64,000 nucleotides of DNA from Lotus japonicus. Taxonomy: Eukaryota > Streptophyta > Magnoliopsida > Fabales > Fabaceae. The stretch spans positions 74,328,566 to 74,392,565 of the forward strand of contig NC_080042.1 of NCBI RefSeq assembly GCF_012489685.1. Reading direction: 5' to 3'. This document shows positions 11,500 through 22,124 of the stretch, piece after piece. Numbering within the stretch: the first letter of the stretch is position 1; every line of letters starts with the position of its first letter. The position numbers were made by a program, and so were the translations under genes. The notes beneath the pieces are model-generated. The model made no database searches. It was not told the DNA's origin and saw only the letters and a program-made list of their open reading frames with translations.

Positions 11500-12347
11500 T
11501 CTGCATTTTAAATGGGTGGTTTAGGTATCAAGCGTATTTTGGGAAAAAATTATGTAAAGAGATGACATAACTATTCATGCAACCCTTAAATTATCAAAAT
11601 TCGAAAACACTCTTCATATTTTTTTCGCCAGCACTTTCAAAGTGTATCGCGTTAACGTGACACACTTTAAAATGTGTTTACTTGCATAACAGAAATGGTG
11701 GTAAACAACGATGAGCTTACTTGTGAGTGTAACGACAAAGTCAACGGAGCAAGCTGGGCAACGGGGAGCGGCAGAGAGGAGGGAGGATGGCTAGTGGAGG
11801 TGGGTGTGGGTGAGAATAGAATGGAGAAGGAAGAGGGAGGATGACAAGTGGTAAGGATGAGTGGTGAGAAATTGAAGTGTGTTGTAAATAGATGACCATA
11901 TAGGCCAATGGGGCAAGCCCATATGTCTTTGTCTCCCTAATGCTATAAATAAGAGGATGATGCACCAAGCATCAGACACCTCCAATTCCACAATATCTCT
12001 TGTCTCACTCTTGCATTCTCTCTTCTCCTTTCTCTTCCATCTCTTGCTTATACTTTTTTTTTTGAACTTTCTTGCTTATACTTTATTCTTAACAAAGTGA
12101 GTATTTTTCATTAAAGATATTTTGGTATTTTCATCACTTTAAAAATTACATGAATAAATGTGAGGGTGACACCAATAACAACTTCCAAACTATTTATTGG
12201 GATAACACTAAAATCAATTCCCTTAAATCACTTGTTAAGGACATGAAAGAAAGTCCATAATATTACCATTTCTTGTTTGCCTATAGAAGATGGACCAATC
12301 ATTTTCCACCATAGATATAATAATATAAAAAAAACCAGTGGCTAAAT
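11500..12347. other. Intergenic, no gene seen
   Basis: Contains a purine-rich, relatively GC-rich stretch (11755-11860) and CT-rich tracts (11990-12070). The ORFs here are low-complexity and not convincing. It runs into the target duplication of the MULE-like element at 12348. Confidence 0.4.
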
Positions 12348-12640
12348 TTAATTAAAGGGAATTGTTATTCAGACCCCTCACCCCTATTCAGACCCCTAAA
12401 AAAGTGCAAAAATACTTAAATACCCTTAATGAAAAAAAATATAAAAAAAAAACCCACCCCTCCTCACATTCTCTCTCCTCTCTCCTTACCTCTTTCCTCT
12501 TACTCTCACCCCCCACCACCACCACCCACCACCACCACCACCACCACCCACAACCACCGCCACCCCTATGGCCGCTGCCACCGCCGCCGCCGCCACCACC
12601 ACCACAAGCTCCATCTTATGTCGTTTTTAATTTTTTTCTG

Positions 12641-12711
12641 CAAATAAACGCACTTTAGAAGTGCGTCGTTAACGCACATATAACGTGCGACGTAAACGCA
12701 CTTTTAAAGGG
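12641..12711. repeat. GCAC/GTGC palindromes, left cluster in the MULE-like element
   Basis: Consecutive motifs CGCACTTTAGAAGTGCG, CGCACATATAACGTGCG and CGCACTTTTAAAGGGCG are separated by four or five bases. Each is a palindrome with a variable AT centre, the last with one broken base. Confidence 0.7.
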
Positions 12712-13151
12712 CGAATTGCTGTAAATTTGTACAGAACTGATGTCAGATGATTTTTAAAAATTATGAGACTCCACAGTAAATCAAGTTAAAATATTTGGAG
12801 ATTTATGGTGGAATAAAAAATGTTTGAAATTCAAAATAAAATACCAGATGAAGGAATTTGGCTAAATTACACAAATCTTAGGACCTTCAGAGAAGGTGCT
12901 AAGTTATGATCGTTTGATTTTTCTCTTCAACTTTGCAGTTGATCGACTTCGCATCCGAGATAAAAAAATGTCCAATTTTCCAAACCGCACCGCTCCTGAT
13001 TCTAAAGTGACTGCTACAAGGTGTCAGAATTTGGAGATTCTGACTGCATATTTGAGCTCAGAATGGTCCTATTACCTTAACCAAGAAGTGCCAGTCCTAA
13101 ATTTCTTCCAAAAATTAAACAGGAAAAAAAAAAGAAATCAGTTTGTTTATC

Positions 13152-13266
13152 TCGCACTGTGAAAAGTGCGACCAAAACGCACGTTGAAAGTGCGTGATAG
13201 ACGCACCTTCCAAATGCGTGATGGACGCACTTTCCAAGTGCGTTTTGGTCGCACTTTCCCAGTGCG
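13152..13266. repeat. GCAC/GTGC palindromes, right cluster in the MULE-like element
   Basis: About five palindromic units in tandem. They alternate CGCAC and GTGCG half-sites with centres such as TGTGAAAA, GTTGAAA, CTTCCAAAT, TTTCCAA and TTTCCCA, joined by short spacers (TGATAGA, TGATGGA, ACCAAAA / TTTTGGT). The outermost spacers are themselves inverted copies, so the cluster could fold as one large hairpin. Confidence 0.7.
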
Positions 13267-13367
13267 AGCGAAATTTTTTCATAAAGGGCTTTTTTCAGAT
13301 TTTACGAATTTAACAAGGGTCTGAATAGGGGTGGGGGGGGGTCTGAATAACAATTTCCTTAATTAAA

Positions 13368-13740
13368 ACGTAGATGAAGATCGAAGATGGTGGAGGAGCC
13401 GCTCTGGAAACTTCATAGCCATGCTAGCAACGTGAGACGGCCGGCGACATTGACGAGCAAGGTGACCTCCCTCCTGTGCGAGATAATGTTCAATAGAGAC
13501 TTCACGGTTGCAGGCCACCTCTCGTGTAAGTGGAGACGATGAAATGTTGGCAGCACAAGGGAAGGACACACGTGGCCAAGGTGCCAGCAACACACAAGAG
13601 AAAGACGGTGGTCATGGATGCCTACTCCGTGAGGGTGCTCACCGGATAAGACAAGGTGGTGGTGGCGGCAAAAGGAAGACTGGTGGTCATGGAGGCGCTG
13701 ACTAAGACACTGACACACCTAGCATTTCTCTTATACGGTT
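13368..13740. other. GC-rich intergenic segment, origin unknown
   Basis: Distinctly more GC-rich than its surroundings, with several short overlapping ORFs on both strands (longest 101 codons, minus). None shows a recognisable domain, and the translations are low-complexity (His, Gly, Arg). It could be a captured gene fragment. Confidence 0.3.
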
Positions 13741-13769
13741 CTGAACAATTGTAGGCAATTATCCTGTTC

Positions 13770-14090
13770 CGCTTAAGTAGCAGCTAATTCCAATCTAATT
13801 GCTAGCTAATCAGCAGATTTTCACAGCTAATTTGCTGTAAGTTAGCTGTGAAACATATTCAGTAGCTAATTCGCCTATTCCGATGCACAGTTTCGTAGCT
13901 AAATTTCGCAGCTAAAGTCTCCTAGCTATTCTACAGCTAAGTTATGCCTAATACAAAAGCTAATTCGCAGCTAATTTTGAGAGCTAAATCAAAGATAATT
14001 TCACAGCTAATGTCTAGCCAATTCGAAACTAATTCCCAGCTCGATTTCAGCTAATTCACAGCGATTTGAAGACTAATTGTGCGTAGGAAT
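13770..14090. repeat. Degenerate AGCTAATT tandem repeat beside the tRNA gene
   Basis: Roughly twenty copies of a core like (g)CAGCTAATTcg in about 320 bp, heavily diverged, with unit spacing of about 12-20 bases. It ends about 20 bases before the 3' end of the tRNA-Ala gene. AGCT is self-complementary, so many hairpins are possible. No function is known to me. Confidence 0.6.
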
Positions 14091-14111
14091 TACGAAAAGA
14101 AATTAAAAAAG

Positions 14112-14184
14112 TGGAGATGCAGGGGATCGAACCCTGTACCTCCCGCATGCAAAGCGGGCGCTCTACCATTTGAGCTACATCCCC
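14112..14184 (-). tRNA. tRNA-Ala (anticodon UGC)
   Basis: A 73-base gene on the minus strand, without intron. Acceptor stem GGGGATG pairs with CATCTCC (one G-U). The D arm is GCTC...GAGC. The anticodon stem CCCGC/GCGGG frames loop TTTGCAT with TGC at 14149-14151. The T arm is CAGGG TTCGATC CCCTG. Discriminator A is at 14112 and no CCA is encoded, as is normal for nuclear genes. All arms fold perfectly, so it is probably functional. Confidence 0.96.
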
Positions 14185-15243
14185 GTTTTGATTAATTTGC
14201 TAGGTAGATATTATTTAATGTTTAAATACTATGATTAAGACACGTTTCTGAAGAATTGTTCTGTTAACTAAGTTTTTTAACAATAGAAGTGGTTGTTAGA
14301 ATAAATCGATCTCGTTAATTTGTTGAAACTATTTGAAATCTAGTTTGATCTTATATAGCATATGATATTTTGTATTCATTATGACGTTTTATATTATGAT
14401 AAAACACCTTGTATAGTATTTTGAAGAGGACATGATACATCATAACTGAATGTAAGCAGAAGACGGATGCTGGGGGAGTCCTGAGGTGGTGACCAGGGTG
14501 CGCCAATCTTGTATGGGGATGAAGGTAAGTCTCTAATGGATCTTTTAGAGCCACTTTATAGGGAAGATGACAATTGCACTATTAATAAAAAAAACTGAAT
14601 TACATATATAAATTCTTAAGTATCACATAAATTTAAAATAAATTCATTAACATGATCTCAAAGCCTTGGAAATTAGTCTTATGAATACCGATTGTGGCAA
14701 AACTTGAGAAAAAAAAAACTTATTAAGATCAAAATTTCATGAGTTATTTACTTATTCTCATATGATATTTTTTGAAAAAAAAAAACTTACTATTCTCATA
14801 TGTATTTTATCTCAATTCTCAAATTATAAAATTATATCTTCTACTGTTTAGATCTCTATTAACAAACGTCTCTCAATAATAATTTCAGTGGTAAAAATTG
14901 GAAGACACATATGAATTGAGAATGAGGAAGTTCAAAAATAAACCCTAAAATGAACGACAAGATCGAAGATATTTATATTATAATAGATTATCATAAGTTA
15001 CGTGGAATAGAAAAAAGAGTGAAGTGAAAGATTTTGAGAAGCATGTGCAAGTGATTTCACACCTACTAATCTTTCTTGCCCAACTTAGAAGTCTTGGTCT
15101 TGGTATTCTGCCAAGTATTTGTCACGAAATAGGAACACAAAATTCTCCAAATCTTATAATCCTGCTTTTTAAAACACACAGAAGACACAACAAATAAAAT
15201 TGAACAAGATTCTTAGATTCGTTCGTATCTAAAACACACAAAC
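14185..15243. other. Intergenic, no gene seen
   Basis: AT-rich DNA between the tRNA and the RING gene. The last 200 bases should contain the RING promoter. There is no convincing TATA box. The leader near 15170-15243 repeats AAAACACACA (15171 and 15232). Confidence 0.4.
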
Positions 15244-16383
15244 ATGTCTCGCTATTCTTCCAATCCCTTTCATTCCGATTCCGATTCCGACTCTGTCAAT
15301 TGCTTCGTCACCGATCTCTTCGAATCCCACCGCTCCTCCTCCTCCTCCTCCTCCTCCGACCACCCTCCTCCTCCTCGCCGTTGCTCCTGCCACGACATCA
15401 GCATAAACCCCTTCTCCGGTGCCATCTGCGACCTTCACCACCACCGCCCACAAGGCTTCCAGTTAGGGTTTGATTTTGACGACGAATTCGATCCCCAAAA
15501 CCACGATCAGCTTTTCGATTTCTCCGTCGGTGCTGCTCATTCAACCGGCGGGCTTAGGGTTGTCGGCTTCGGTTCCGATTCTGATTCCAGCGGCGACGAG
15601 GGCGGGAACATTGGTGGTGACAGGGTTGAAGGTGGGTTTGATGAGTTTGATGTTCGATTGTGTTGGGATAGTCTCTGTTTGGAGGATCAGAGGAACCTCA
15701 ATGAATGGGAGGAGGTGGTGGAGGAGAGTAGGCTGAATGAGAGAGAGCTAGGTTCCACCTTGGTGATTGATGAGGTTGGGGTTGGGGTTGGGGTTGAGGT
15801 TGAGGATCAATCAGTGGCGTCCGGGTTCGAAGAGGAAGATGAAGAGGAAGAGGCGTTTAGGCACCTGGAGTGGGAGATTCTGGTGGCGGTTAACAATTTG
15901 GAGATGGATGTTGCATTGCATCATGAAGTTGAGAATAGTTTTGATGAAGGCTATTTAACGGTTCATGAATATGATAGTTTTATACCGACCGCGTTTCAGG
16001 ATGGTTTTATATCCACAGCTGATTACGAGGTTCTTTTCGGGCAGCTTCTGCAGAATGAGAGTGGCTTGAAAGGGAGCCCTCCCGCAGCCAAGAGTTTCGT
16101 GGAGAGTCTCCCCCTGGTCGAGCTCACGGAGGAGGAGTTGCGGGGGAAGGATATGGCGTGCGCCATTTGTAAGGATGAGATCATGTTGGAGGAGAAGGTG
16201 AGGAGGCTACCTTGCTCCCATTGTTACCATGGGGACTGCATTTTGCCGTGGTTGAGTATTCGCAACACCTGCCCGGTTTGTCGGTTCGAGTTGCCCACGG
16301 ATGATCCTGATTATGAGCAGAGTAAGATCGAGGGTGCTGCCGCCCATGGTCTTATGGAGCTTGCAACAGAGATGCAGTTTTGA
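15244..16383 (+). CDS. RING-H2 E3 ubiquitin ligase, CIP8/RING1-like
   Basis: Intronless, 379 aa. The C-terminal RING-H2 finger (about residues 305-347) reads CAIC...C-S-H-C-Y-H-G-D-C...CPVC, with all eight zinc ligands (C3H2C3) and the Pro after Cys7 typical of ubiquitin ligases that bind E2. Before it lie two blocks conserved in this plant family: WEILVAVNNLE (about 217-227) and YEVLFGQLLQNE followed by GSPPAAKSFVE. The N-terminal half is low-complexity: Ser-Asp repeats, an eight-serine run, a Pro run, then acidic stretches including a Glu/Asp run near 200. No signal peptide or membrane segment is seen, so it is probably soluble. The start is the first ATG after an in-frame leader. Substrate unknown; CIP8 itself binds COP1, but orthology is not certain. 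Confidence 0.9.
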   Translation: MSRYSSNPFHSDSDSDSVNCFVTDLFESHRSSSSSSSSDHPPPPRRCSCHDISINPFSGAICDLHHHRPQGFQLGFDFDDEFDPQNHDQLFDFSVGAAHSTGGLRVVGFGSDSDSSGDEGGNIGGDRVEGGFDEFDVRLCWDSLCLEDQRNLNEWEEVVEESRLNERELGSTLVIDEVGVGVGVEVEDQSVASGFEEEDEEEEAFRHLEWEILVAVNNLEMDVALHHEVENSFDEGYLTVHEYDSFIPTAFQDGFISTADYEVLFGQLLQNESGLKGSPPAAKSFVESLPLVELTEEELRGKDMACAICKDEIMLEEKVRRLPCSHCYHGDCILPWLSIRNTCPVCRFELPTDDPDYEQSKIEGAAAHGLMELATEMQF

Positions 16384-17769
16384 CCTGTTGATTCAGGTTA
16401 TATACCCCTGGTTTATGTATATATAGCAGTTTGCTTTGCCTCATATCCAACTGATGATGAGAACAAATGTTTTGTAATTAGTTTTCATGTTGTGGTGGTT
16501 TTGGAATAAGTTTAACTATATAGCATGCTCTGGATAGACAAGAAATGGATGCTTGTCAATACTCAGTTTATATTCAAAAATATACCACAAGAAGGATCAT
16601 GTTAAAGGTTTAGTATTTCTTTTCATGAACCATTGTTAGATTTATGCATCAATCTTTCTGAATCATGATGTGTAAAATGTTAGTCATCTGTATATATCTG
16701 CATAACTACATTAGTTCACCTCAGGTTAGCACTTCTAAGGAATTGCATTTCTAAGTGAAACGTAAAACATTTACTCATATTATTCCTTAGTTGAATGGTA
16801 TTGTAAGTTTCTGTAAGTTAGCATGGTTCTTTTATCTTTTCATTGTTATATAGATATTATTCCATCTCTTTGTTATCCAATAATTTTTACCTTGTTTATT
16901 CTTTTTAACTTTCTATATCATCTCTGACTTCAGGTCAGTTTAACACTTGACATCTAAAATTATTTCGTTATTCGACCTTAATCTTAATTGCTTGGGTTTT
17001 ACCTGCTCAGCTTTATATCCAGCTTCTTATAGAGTACTTTATATGTATAGTTTAAGGCTACAGTTGTGACTCAATTTTTGAGTATTGGGCATAAATTTTG
17101 GAAATCCAGCTGCCCTAGAGGAAGAAATGCTTGGTTGCTTGTTTTATTTATTTTGCAACCTAAAGGCTTCCAAAACAGATGGCAACCTTTGAATAAAGTG
17201 TGATGTTTATTCTGTAGTAAGTCTTCTTCAGTGTCATATTAATTAGAGCATAGTAGGAACTAGGAACCCTGTCCCAAGTGTCAAACAGTCATATAAGGCT
17301 TTTAACATGTTTGGTTTTTTGTTGGGATATCCCCAAAGCATGGTTTTGGGATAACTAGAGGAATCCTAACACACACTTAAGCACTGGTTGTTTTATCAAC
17401 ACAGTGGTGGATATGATATGTGCTCAAGTCCTTTTTCGTATGTCACTACACCTTTGTTCTTAATCATTGTTTCGAAAGTACTTTGCAGTTCATATACACC
17501 CTCAAACTCCTGATCTCATGCATATTATTCCCATGGAACTTAGCATTGGAATGAGATCAGCTATATGGTTCATACTATGCCATTGTGCTCGAGATATTAT
17601 TGAAGTCTTATAATCATTAACCAGAGTATGATCATGCTACAACAACAGAAGTTTTATCCTACTAAGTGAGGTCTGCTATATGGTTGATACTACGCCATTG
17701 TGCTCTATCAAAAACCAGATTTTGAGAGATATTATTGATAAAGAAATCATTTTTAACAATATCTTCCCA
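16384..17769. other. 3' flank of the RING gene and intergenic DNA
   Basis: The 3' UTR probably covers the first 150-250 bases. Further on, two diverged copies of a segment starting GAG(A/G)TC(A/T)GCTATATGGTT and running through CCATTGTGCTC occur at 17552-17595 and 17667-17707. This looks like a short duplication next to the copia remnant. No gene seen. Confidence 0.4.
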
Positions 17770-18536
17770 TGTTTAGATCATCACAACGGTTCTATTGAAC
17801 GGAAGCACCCATGTAGTAAAAACTGGATCTATCCTTTCTCATGTAGTCCAACAGCTTATTAACCAGTTGGATACAAACTTTGCTTCAAACTTGAGTATTT
17901 CCTTGCTATTGAAGTTCACAAGTTTCATAATGGATCACTTCTTCTCACTTGGTCAAAATACATTCGGGATTGAAAACAGTAGTTTGTCTAAGCATGGTGC
18001 TAATTATGTGCATGATCATACTCTTTTTGGTTACATCGTGGCTGCACTACAGTATGTTACACAGCCCAAAACTAAACTTCTCAGTTAATATTTAATAAGG
18101 TGTGTCAATTTCTATCTAGACTCTGGAAGACAATGGACAACAGTAAAGCGCATACTTTGCTATCTTAAAGGAAACCATAAATCATGTCCACTGCTTCAAC
18201 TAACTTCCATCAAACAGCTATTTTTACTTGCTGCATCCAGTGATCCAAATTGTGCTACAGACATTGGTGATAGGCGGTCTACTCTGGAAGTTGTATATAT
18301 TTTGGGTGAAATTTAGTGCCTAGATGGTCCAAGAAACAGCTAGATCCAACACAGAAGCAGAATTTAGGAGTATGACACAATCACCTTCTGAACTTCTTTG
18401 AATTCAGTCTCTCCTTACTAAGATAAAATTTTATTTCAATCTCATGTTATATATTGTGACGATCTCAGCTCAGTTGTACTTGCTCACAATTAAATACTTC
18501 ATTCTCGAACAAATCATATGAAAAAAGATTTATTTT
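17770..18536 (+). pseudogene. Ty1/copia polyprotein remnant (integrase, RT, RNase H pieces)
   Basis: Pieces of a copia polyprotein in the correct order but in shifting frames: integrase HHNGSIERKH (about 17778) and HVVKTGSILSH; reverse transcriptase end TLFGYIVAALQYVT (about 18022-18063); RNase H words resembling KRILCYLKG (about 18143), DPNCATDIGDRRST (about 18241), WSKKQ, TEAEF, and VVLAHN*ILHSRTNHM (about 18473-18520) with a stop where active elements have Pro. Most of RT is deleted between integrase and its last motif. The copy is long dead. The frame is interrupted at about 18540 by the foldback array, and an LTR-like stretch follows that array. Confidence 0.75.
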
Positions 18537-18541
18537 TCTCA

Positions 18542-19432
18542 TGGGTGTGTTTGCAAGTTGAGTTTTGGAGGGAAGGGAAGATAGAGGCTTATCAGAAGCC
18601 CTCCCCTTGTGAGTTCCCCAAATTTGAGAGGTTTCGTGATATTTTGAACTTGCAAACAATGGGAGGGCTTATCTCCCGTCCCCCTCTCTTCCCCTCCCCT
18701 TCACTTCCCCTCAAAGTCTTATGTTCCTCTCTCCTAAAAGCTACAATGCCTACAAACAACCTAAGGGTGTTTTGCAAATTGAGTTTTGGAGTGAGGGAAG
18801 GGGGAGGCTTGTGAGAAACATTCTCCCCTTTTTTAATATTTCCAAACAAGGGGAGAATGTTTCTGACTAAAAAAGAAAACACTACTTATAGTTATATTTT
18901 TTAGTTTTCCCAAACAAGGGAAGAATGTTTCTCACAAGCCTCCCCCTTGCTTATAGTGTTTTCTTTTTTAGTTTGAGATATTTCTAAAAACCCCTCCAAA
19001 ACCCTCTTATAGTTATATTTTTTAGTTTCCCCAAAATGTGGGGTTTGTGACTTTCAAAAAAGGGATGGCTTACCTCCTTCCCCCTCCCTTCCCTTCCCCT
19101 CAAAGCTTTCATCTCCCCTTCCCTAAAAATACACAATCAAAGTCTAAGGGTGTTTTCTGAGTTTTTAGCGAAGGGGACGACTTTGAGGGGAAGGGGGTGA
19201 AGAGAGGAAGGGAGGGAAAAGGAGAGTAAGTTGTTCCCTTGTTTTTTAGTCCAAAACCCCAATTTGGGAAACTTGAAAATATAACTTAGAGTGCGTTTTT
19301 TAGGGGCGTTGGAGGATTTCCTGAAATATCTCAAACCTTCCCCCATTCTTAGGAACTCACAAACAAGGGGGGGCTTGGAAGCATCTCTCTTCCCTTCCCT
19401 CTCTTCTAAAACTCAATTCGCAAACACAACCT
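18542..19432. repeat. Three-unit array of foldback elements inside the copia remnant
   Basis: Three adjacent units each begin like GGTGTNTTTGCAAATTGAG and end like CAAACACAACCTAAG: about 18545-18766, 18767-19146 and 19147-19434. Within each unit the two ends are roughly complementary, with G-rich GGAAGGGGAGG on one side and CCTCCCCTTCC on the other. Each unit is thus a TIR MITE, and the boundary CCTAAG/GGTGT is shared. ORFs here are shadows of the purine/pyrimidine tracts. Confidence 0.6.
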
Positions 19433-19494
19433 AAGAAAAAGAGTTTTGGATAGTTCTGGATCTCTTGTAACTATAGACATCGGTGTAACTATAG

Positions 19495-19665
19495 TTAAGA
19501 TGTTGTTAGAGCTCTTTGTTATATGTACATTCTATATGAGAGTATTCTCTTTTTTTTTTGACAGCCTATATAAGAGTATTCTCGTGTACTCTTTAATAAT
19601 CAATGGAATCACTTTTCATTCAGATCAATCAATTGAACTCTATTCTCTCTATTATCAAGCAGTGT
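19495..19665 (+). mobile_element. Probable LTR fragment of the copia remnant
   Basis: After the foldback array comes TGTTGTTAGAGCTC, then a TATA-like CCTATATAAGAG (about 19563) and CTCTTTAATAATCAATGGAATCA, then a CT-rich end near AAGCA (about 19661). Order and wording fit a plant copia LTR lying just 3' of RNase H. A second LTR is not present for comparison, so this is inference. Confidence 0.45.
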
Positions 19666-20128
19666 TTTCTTTTTCTGTTTTTTCCAATCAAAATAACATG
19701 TAAAATCTACTCTCTTTTTCCTTTCTGTTTTTGCTTTTACTTCTATTTGCTTTCACCTCATTGTTTATCTTCTTATTTTATCTTCAAATTCAAAATGTGC
19801 ATTTAGGTGTTATCTATTGGCTAGCATTCGAACGTGAAGATGTCTGCATTTGAAGAAAAACATAGAGAATGGGAAGTAAAGGACACTGTCGAGACCAAAA
19901 TTTTAGTGCAAAAAAGTTCTCTGCTTTATTAACCTTACTTAGTAGTTTCAAAATCTTTTTGACCTATGCGTTATTTAGGTATGGGTTAAAAATAGGGGTG
20001 GAAAACTGACTTTACATATATACATCCTTTTAAAACTCAATAATAGACTAACACTTGCACGTACCCAACTTTGTTGAAACAAATCATTGAAGTCAGAAAT
20101 GGAACTATTGAAAGAAGTGCTTATGATA
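19666..20128. other. Intergenic, no gene seen
   Basis: AT-rich, with T/C runs near 19700-19790. Nothing recognised. Confidence 0.35.
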
Positions 20129-20419
20129 TTAGGTTGGTTGAGGGATACTGATCTCCAAAGTTTGAGTAAAAGCCCAAAATTGTGCTGGCTGAGAGGCTAA
20201 GGGAGGAAAACAAAAGAGCCCAACTTTTTCTCTTTTTCCTCCTTCAATGCACTCTGTGATAAGATGGTCAAATTTATCATCTTCTGAGCTGAGATCATTT
20301 AAAGTGAAACAAGATATACAAATTAAAGCAAGAAAAGCAGTGATCATGAGATAAAGAGCAATAGAATGGAGGAGATCATAAAAAGGGATTGAGCTCACTC
20401 TACTAAACCTCTTGGCCAT
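20129..20419 (-). CDS. Hypothetical small protein with one hydrophobic segment
   Basis: A 96-codon minus-strand frame starting MAKRFSRV. Residues about 18-37 (ALYLMITAFLALICIS and flanks) could span a membrane, followed by an acidic then basic tail ending in IPQPT. Composition is more protein-like than other ORFs in this AT-rich tract. No family is recognised, and no promoter or intron structure supports it. It may be a single exon, a remnant or chance. Confidence 0.25.
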   Translation of the reverse strand: MAKRFSRVSSIPFYDLLHSIALYLMITAFLALICISCFTLNDLSSEDDKFDHLITECIEGGKREKVGLFCFPPLASQPAQFWAFTQTLEISIPQPT

Positions 20420-21956
20420 GAGGCCAATTTGCTCAATAATCACAGTCAAAAAGCAGCAAATGTACGACCCAGCTTTCTGAGCCTAGTAGTTTTATCAAGG
20501 AATCAAAGAAAAATTCTTAAAAGATATACTTAATTAAGGTTATGGTCAAGAAAAAAAAGGTAAGGGAAGATCCTCCCTTAGAAGAATGTCTCACCATCTA
20601 TCATTAATTATAATTGTCAAATTCTTATAAGTATGAATTATTATCTATTGTGTTATGTATCAGACTTATTAGACTCAATTACATGTCACAATTAAAAATG
20701 TGACATCATCACATCTTACATAGAGTCGGCTAATCGGCAATCACTCAAAGAGAAACCCTGACCGCCAAGAAGTATCTTCTACTATTCCAATCTTCACCAA
20801 ATAATAGAAATATCTCACCCCCAACAAATTCAATTATATATACGGGTAGAGTGTCAGTTTTTGTCAAGGACCATATTGCAAGTACCATTAAAACGTTCTA
20901 ACCTACTGGAGCGAAGACCATCCAGCCTGGCCCAAATCGACCAACATAACAAATTGCAATTATAGATTCAGTTACCTAGCTAAAGTGGCACAATTAGAAG
21001 GGAAACACAATCTTAAAATTGCTACAATAGAAAATAAAATATTAGCAAACTATGAAATAGTAGCTATCATTTTAAACACCACTTTTATGAAGGTCTTTAA
21101 CCACCACAAAATAGAATGTAGAAAACCGTTATGTTGGGAGTGATTTGTCATTGTTTAGTAGTTACTACTATTTACAAAAATATCACCCCTTCCCTACTTC
21201 GTCTAATCAAAACCTTCAAAAGTATCCCCCAATGTGATGCACCAATTTAAAACATCACCCCATGTTTGTCCATATATGTCAGATATGAATGTTTAACTTT
21301 TTACTGAGCTTTACATTAATGTTAAATATCCTTTTTTAGCTTCATGATTGGTGAACGAACATAAAAGTCGTGGTCCTGCTAAGTTGCATAATGCTAAAAG
21401 TATCTATAAAAGGTTAGGATTGCAATGGCTGTCGCTTCTTACAGCAGTAAACCCTGGAATCTTGATCACTGTCTCAACCGTTATAGCCAATCTATACATG
21501 AAGTGAATGAAATTCTCTATGTAGTGGATTTACTTTACCATCCACTTTCTATTTTTATCTTTTTACCACAAATTGGAGTTACAACTTACATCACTAATAA
21601 AAACACGCTATAGACAGAGAAAAGAGAGAAACAAAACAAAGTTGTGCCATTTGCAATGAAAACAAATCTTGCTTTACTTGCATGTGGCTCTTTGACAGTT
21701 GCTTTGGTTCAACATTTCTACCAACAAGTAACCCTGCTTCCCTTCCAGTCCATAGGATAATTTTTAAGGTCAAGTGGGGGCTAAGAATTATTATTACTTC
21801 AATCATCAAAGGTTTGAATATGATACAGGGTCTCTTGAGCAACTGCCCCTTTGTTACACTTTTGTCCTATTCAAGGAGGCACATATAATTCAACCCAAAA
21901 TTATACGAGTATTGGATGTGTGTAGGTAAAGTATACTCTTTAAATCCCTGAAATAT
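20420..21956. other. Intergenic, no gene seen
   Basis: About 1.5 kb of AT-rich sequence with no convincing ORF or repeat end. Parts (21180-21250, with CCC-rich short words such as TATCACCCC) may be old repeat DNA. Confidence 0.35.
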
Positions 21957-22124
21957 TAAATGACCCATGATAAAGTTTGGGTTAAATAACCCATCATCTA
22001 ATTACATTGGAGATAAATGAGTTGGAAATAAATTAATAAATAAAATATAGAAATTTCAACTCACTTATCTCCAATGTGATTGGATGATGGGTTATTTAAC
22101 CCAAACTTTATCATGGGTCATTTA
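21957..22124. mobile_element. Near-perfect 168-bp hairpin (foldback MITE or small-RNA precursor)
   Basis: Left arm begins TAAATGACCCATGATAAA and the right arm is its reverse complement. Pairing runs for about 68 bp per arm with only three substitutions, two of which would be G-U pairs in RNA, around an AT-rich loop of roughly 30 bases. The ends suggest a TA target duplication. It may be a MITE. Transcribed, it would give a long perfect duplex. Confidence 0.75.

Larger units (their letters stand above)
12348..13367. mobile_element. Non-autonomous MULE-like element with 9-bp target duplication
   Basis: A 1,002-bp element (12357-13358) bounded by inverted repeats of about 40 bp (left begins GGGAATTGTTATTCAGACC; right is its complement with one early mismatch and a longer G run). 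It is flanked by perfect direct repeats TTAATTAAA at 12348-12356 and 13359-13367. Nine-base duplications and long TIRs point to the Mutator superfamily. The interior holds no transposase. It has a CAC/CCG-rich tract (12510-12610), which yields a Pro/His-rich ORF of no evident meaning, and two clusters of GCAC/GTGC palindromes (12641-12711 and 13152-13266). Confidence 0.75.

Noticed and set aside
12362..12658. Pro/His-rich 98-codon ORF in the MULE-like element
   Set aside because: It is the translation of a CAC/CCG simple-sequence tract and begins inside the TIR, so no real coding signal is seen.
13413..13718. Possible histone H4-like or other captured coding fragment
   Set aside because: A short run resembling KRKTVVMDAY in one frame is too weak and is followed by a stop. 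No second conserved block is found.
15229..15453. Gly/Val-rich minus-strand ORF over the RING gene start
   Set aside because: Shadow of the serine/aspartate codon repeats of the plus-strand gene.
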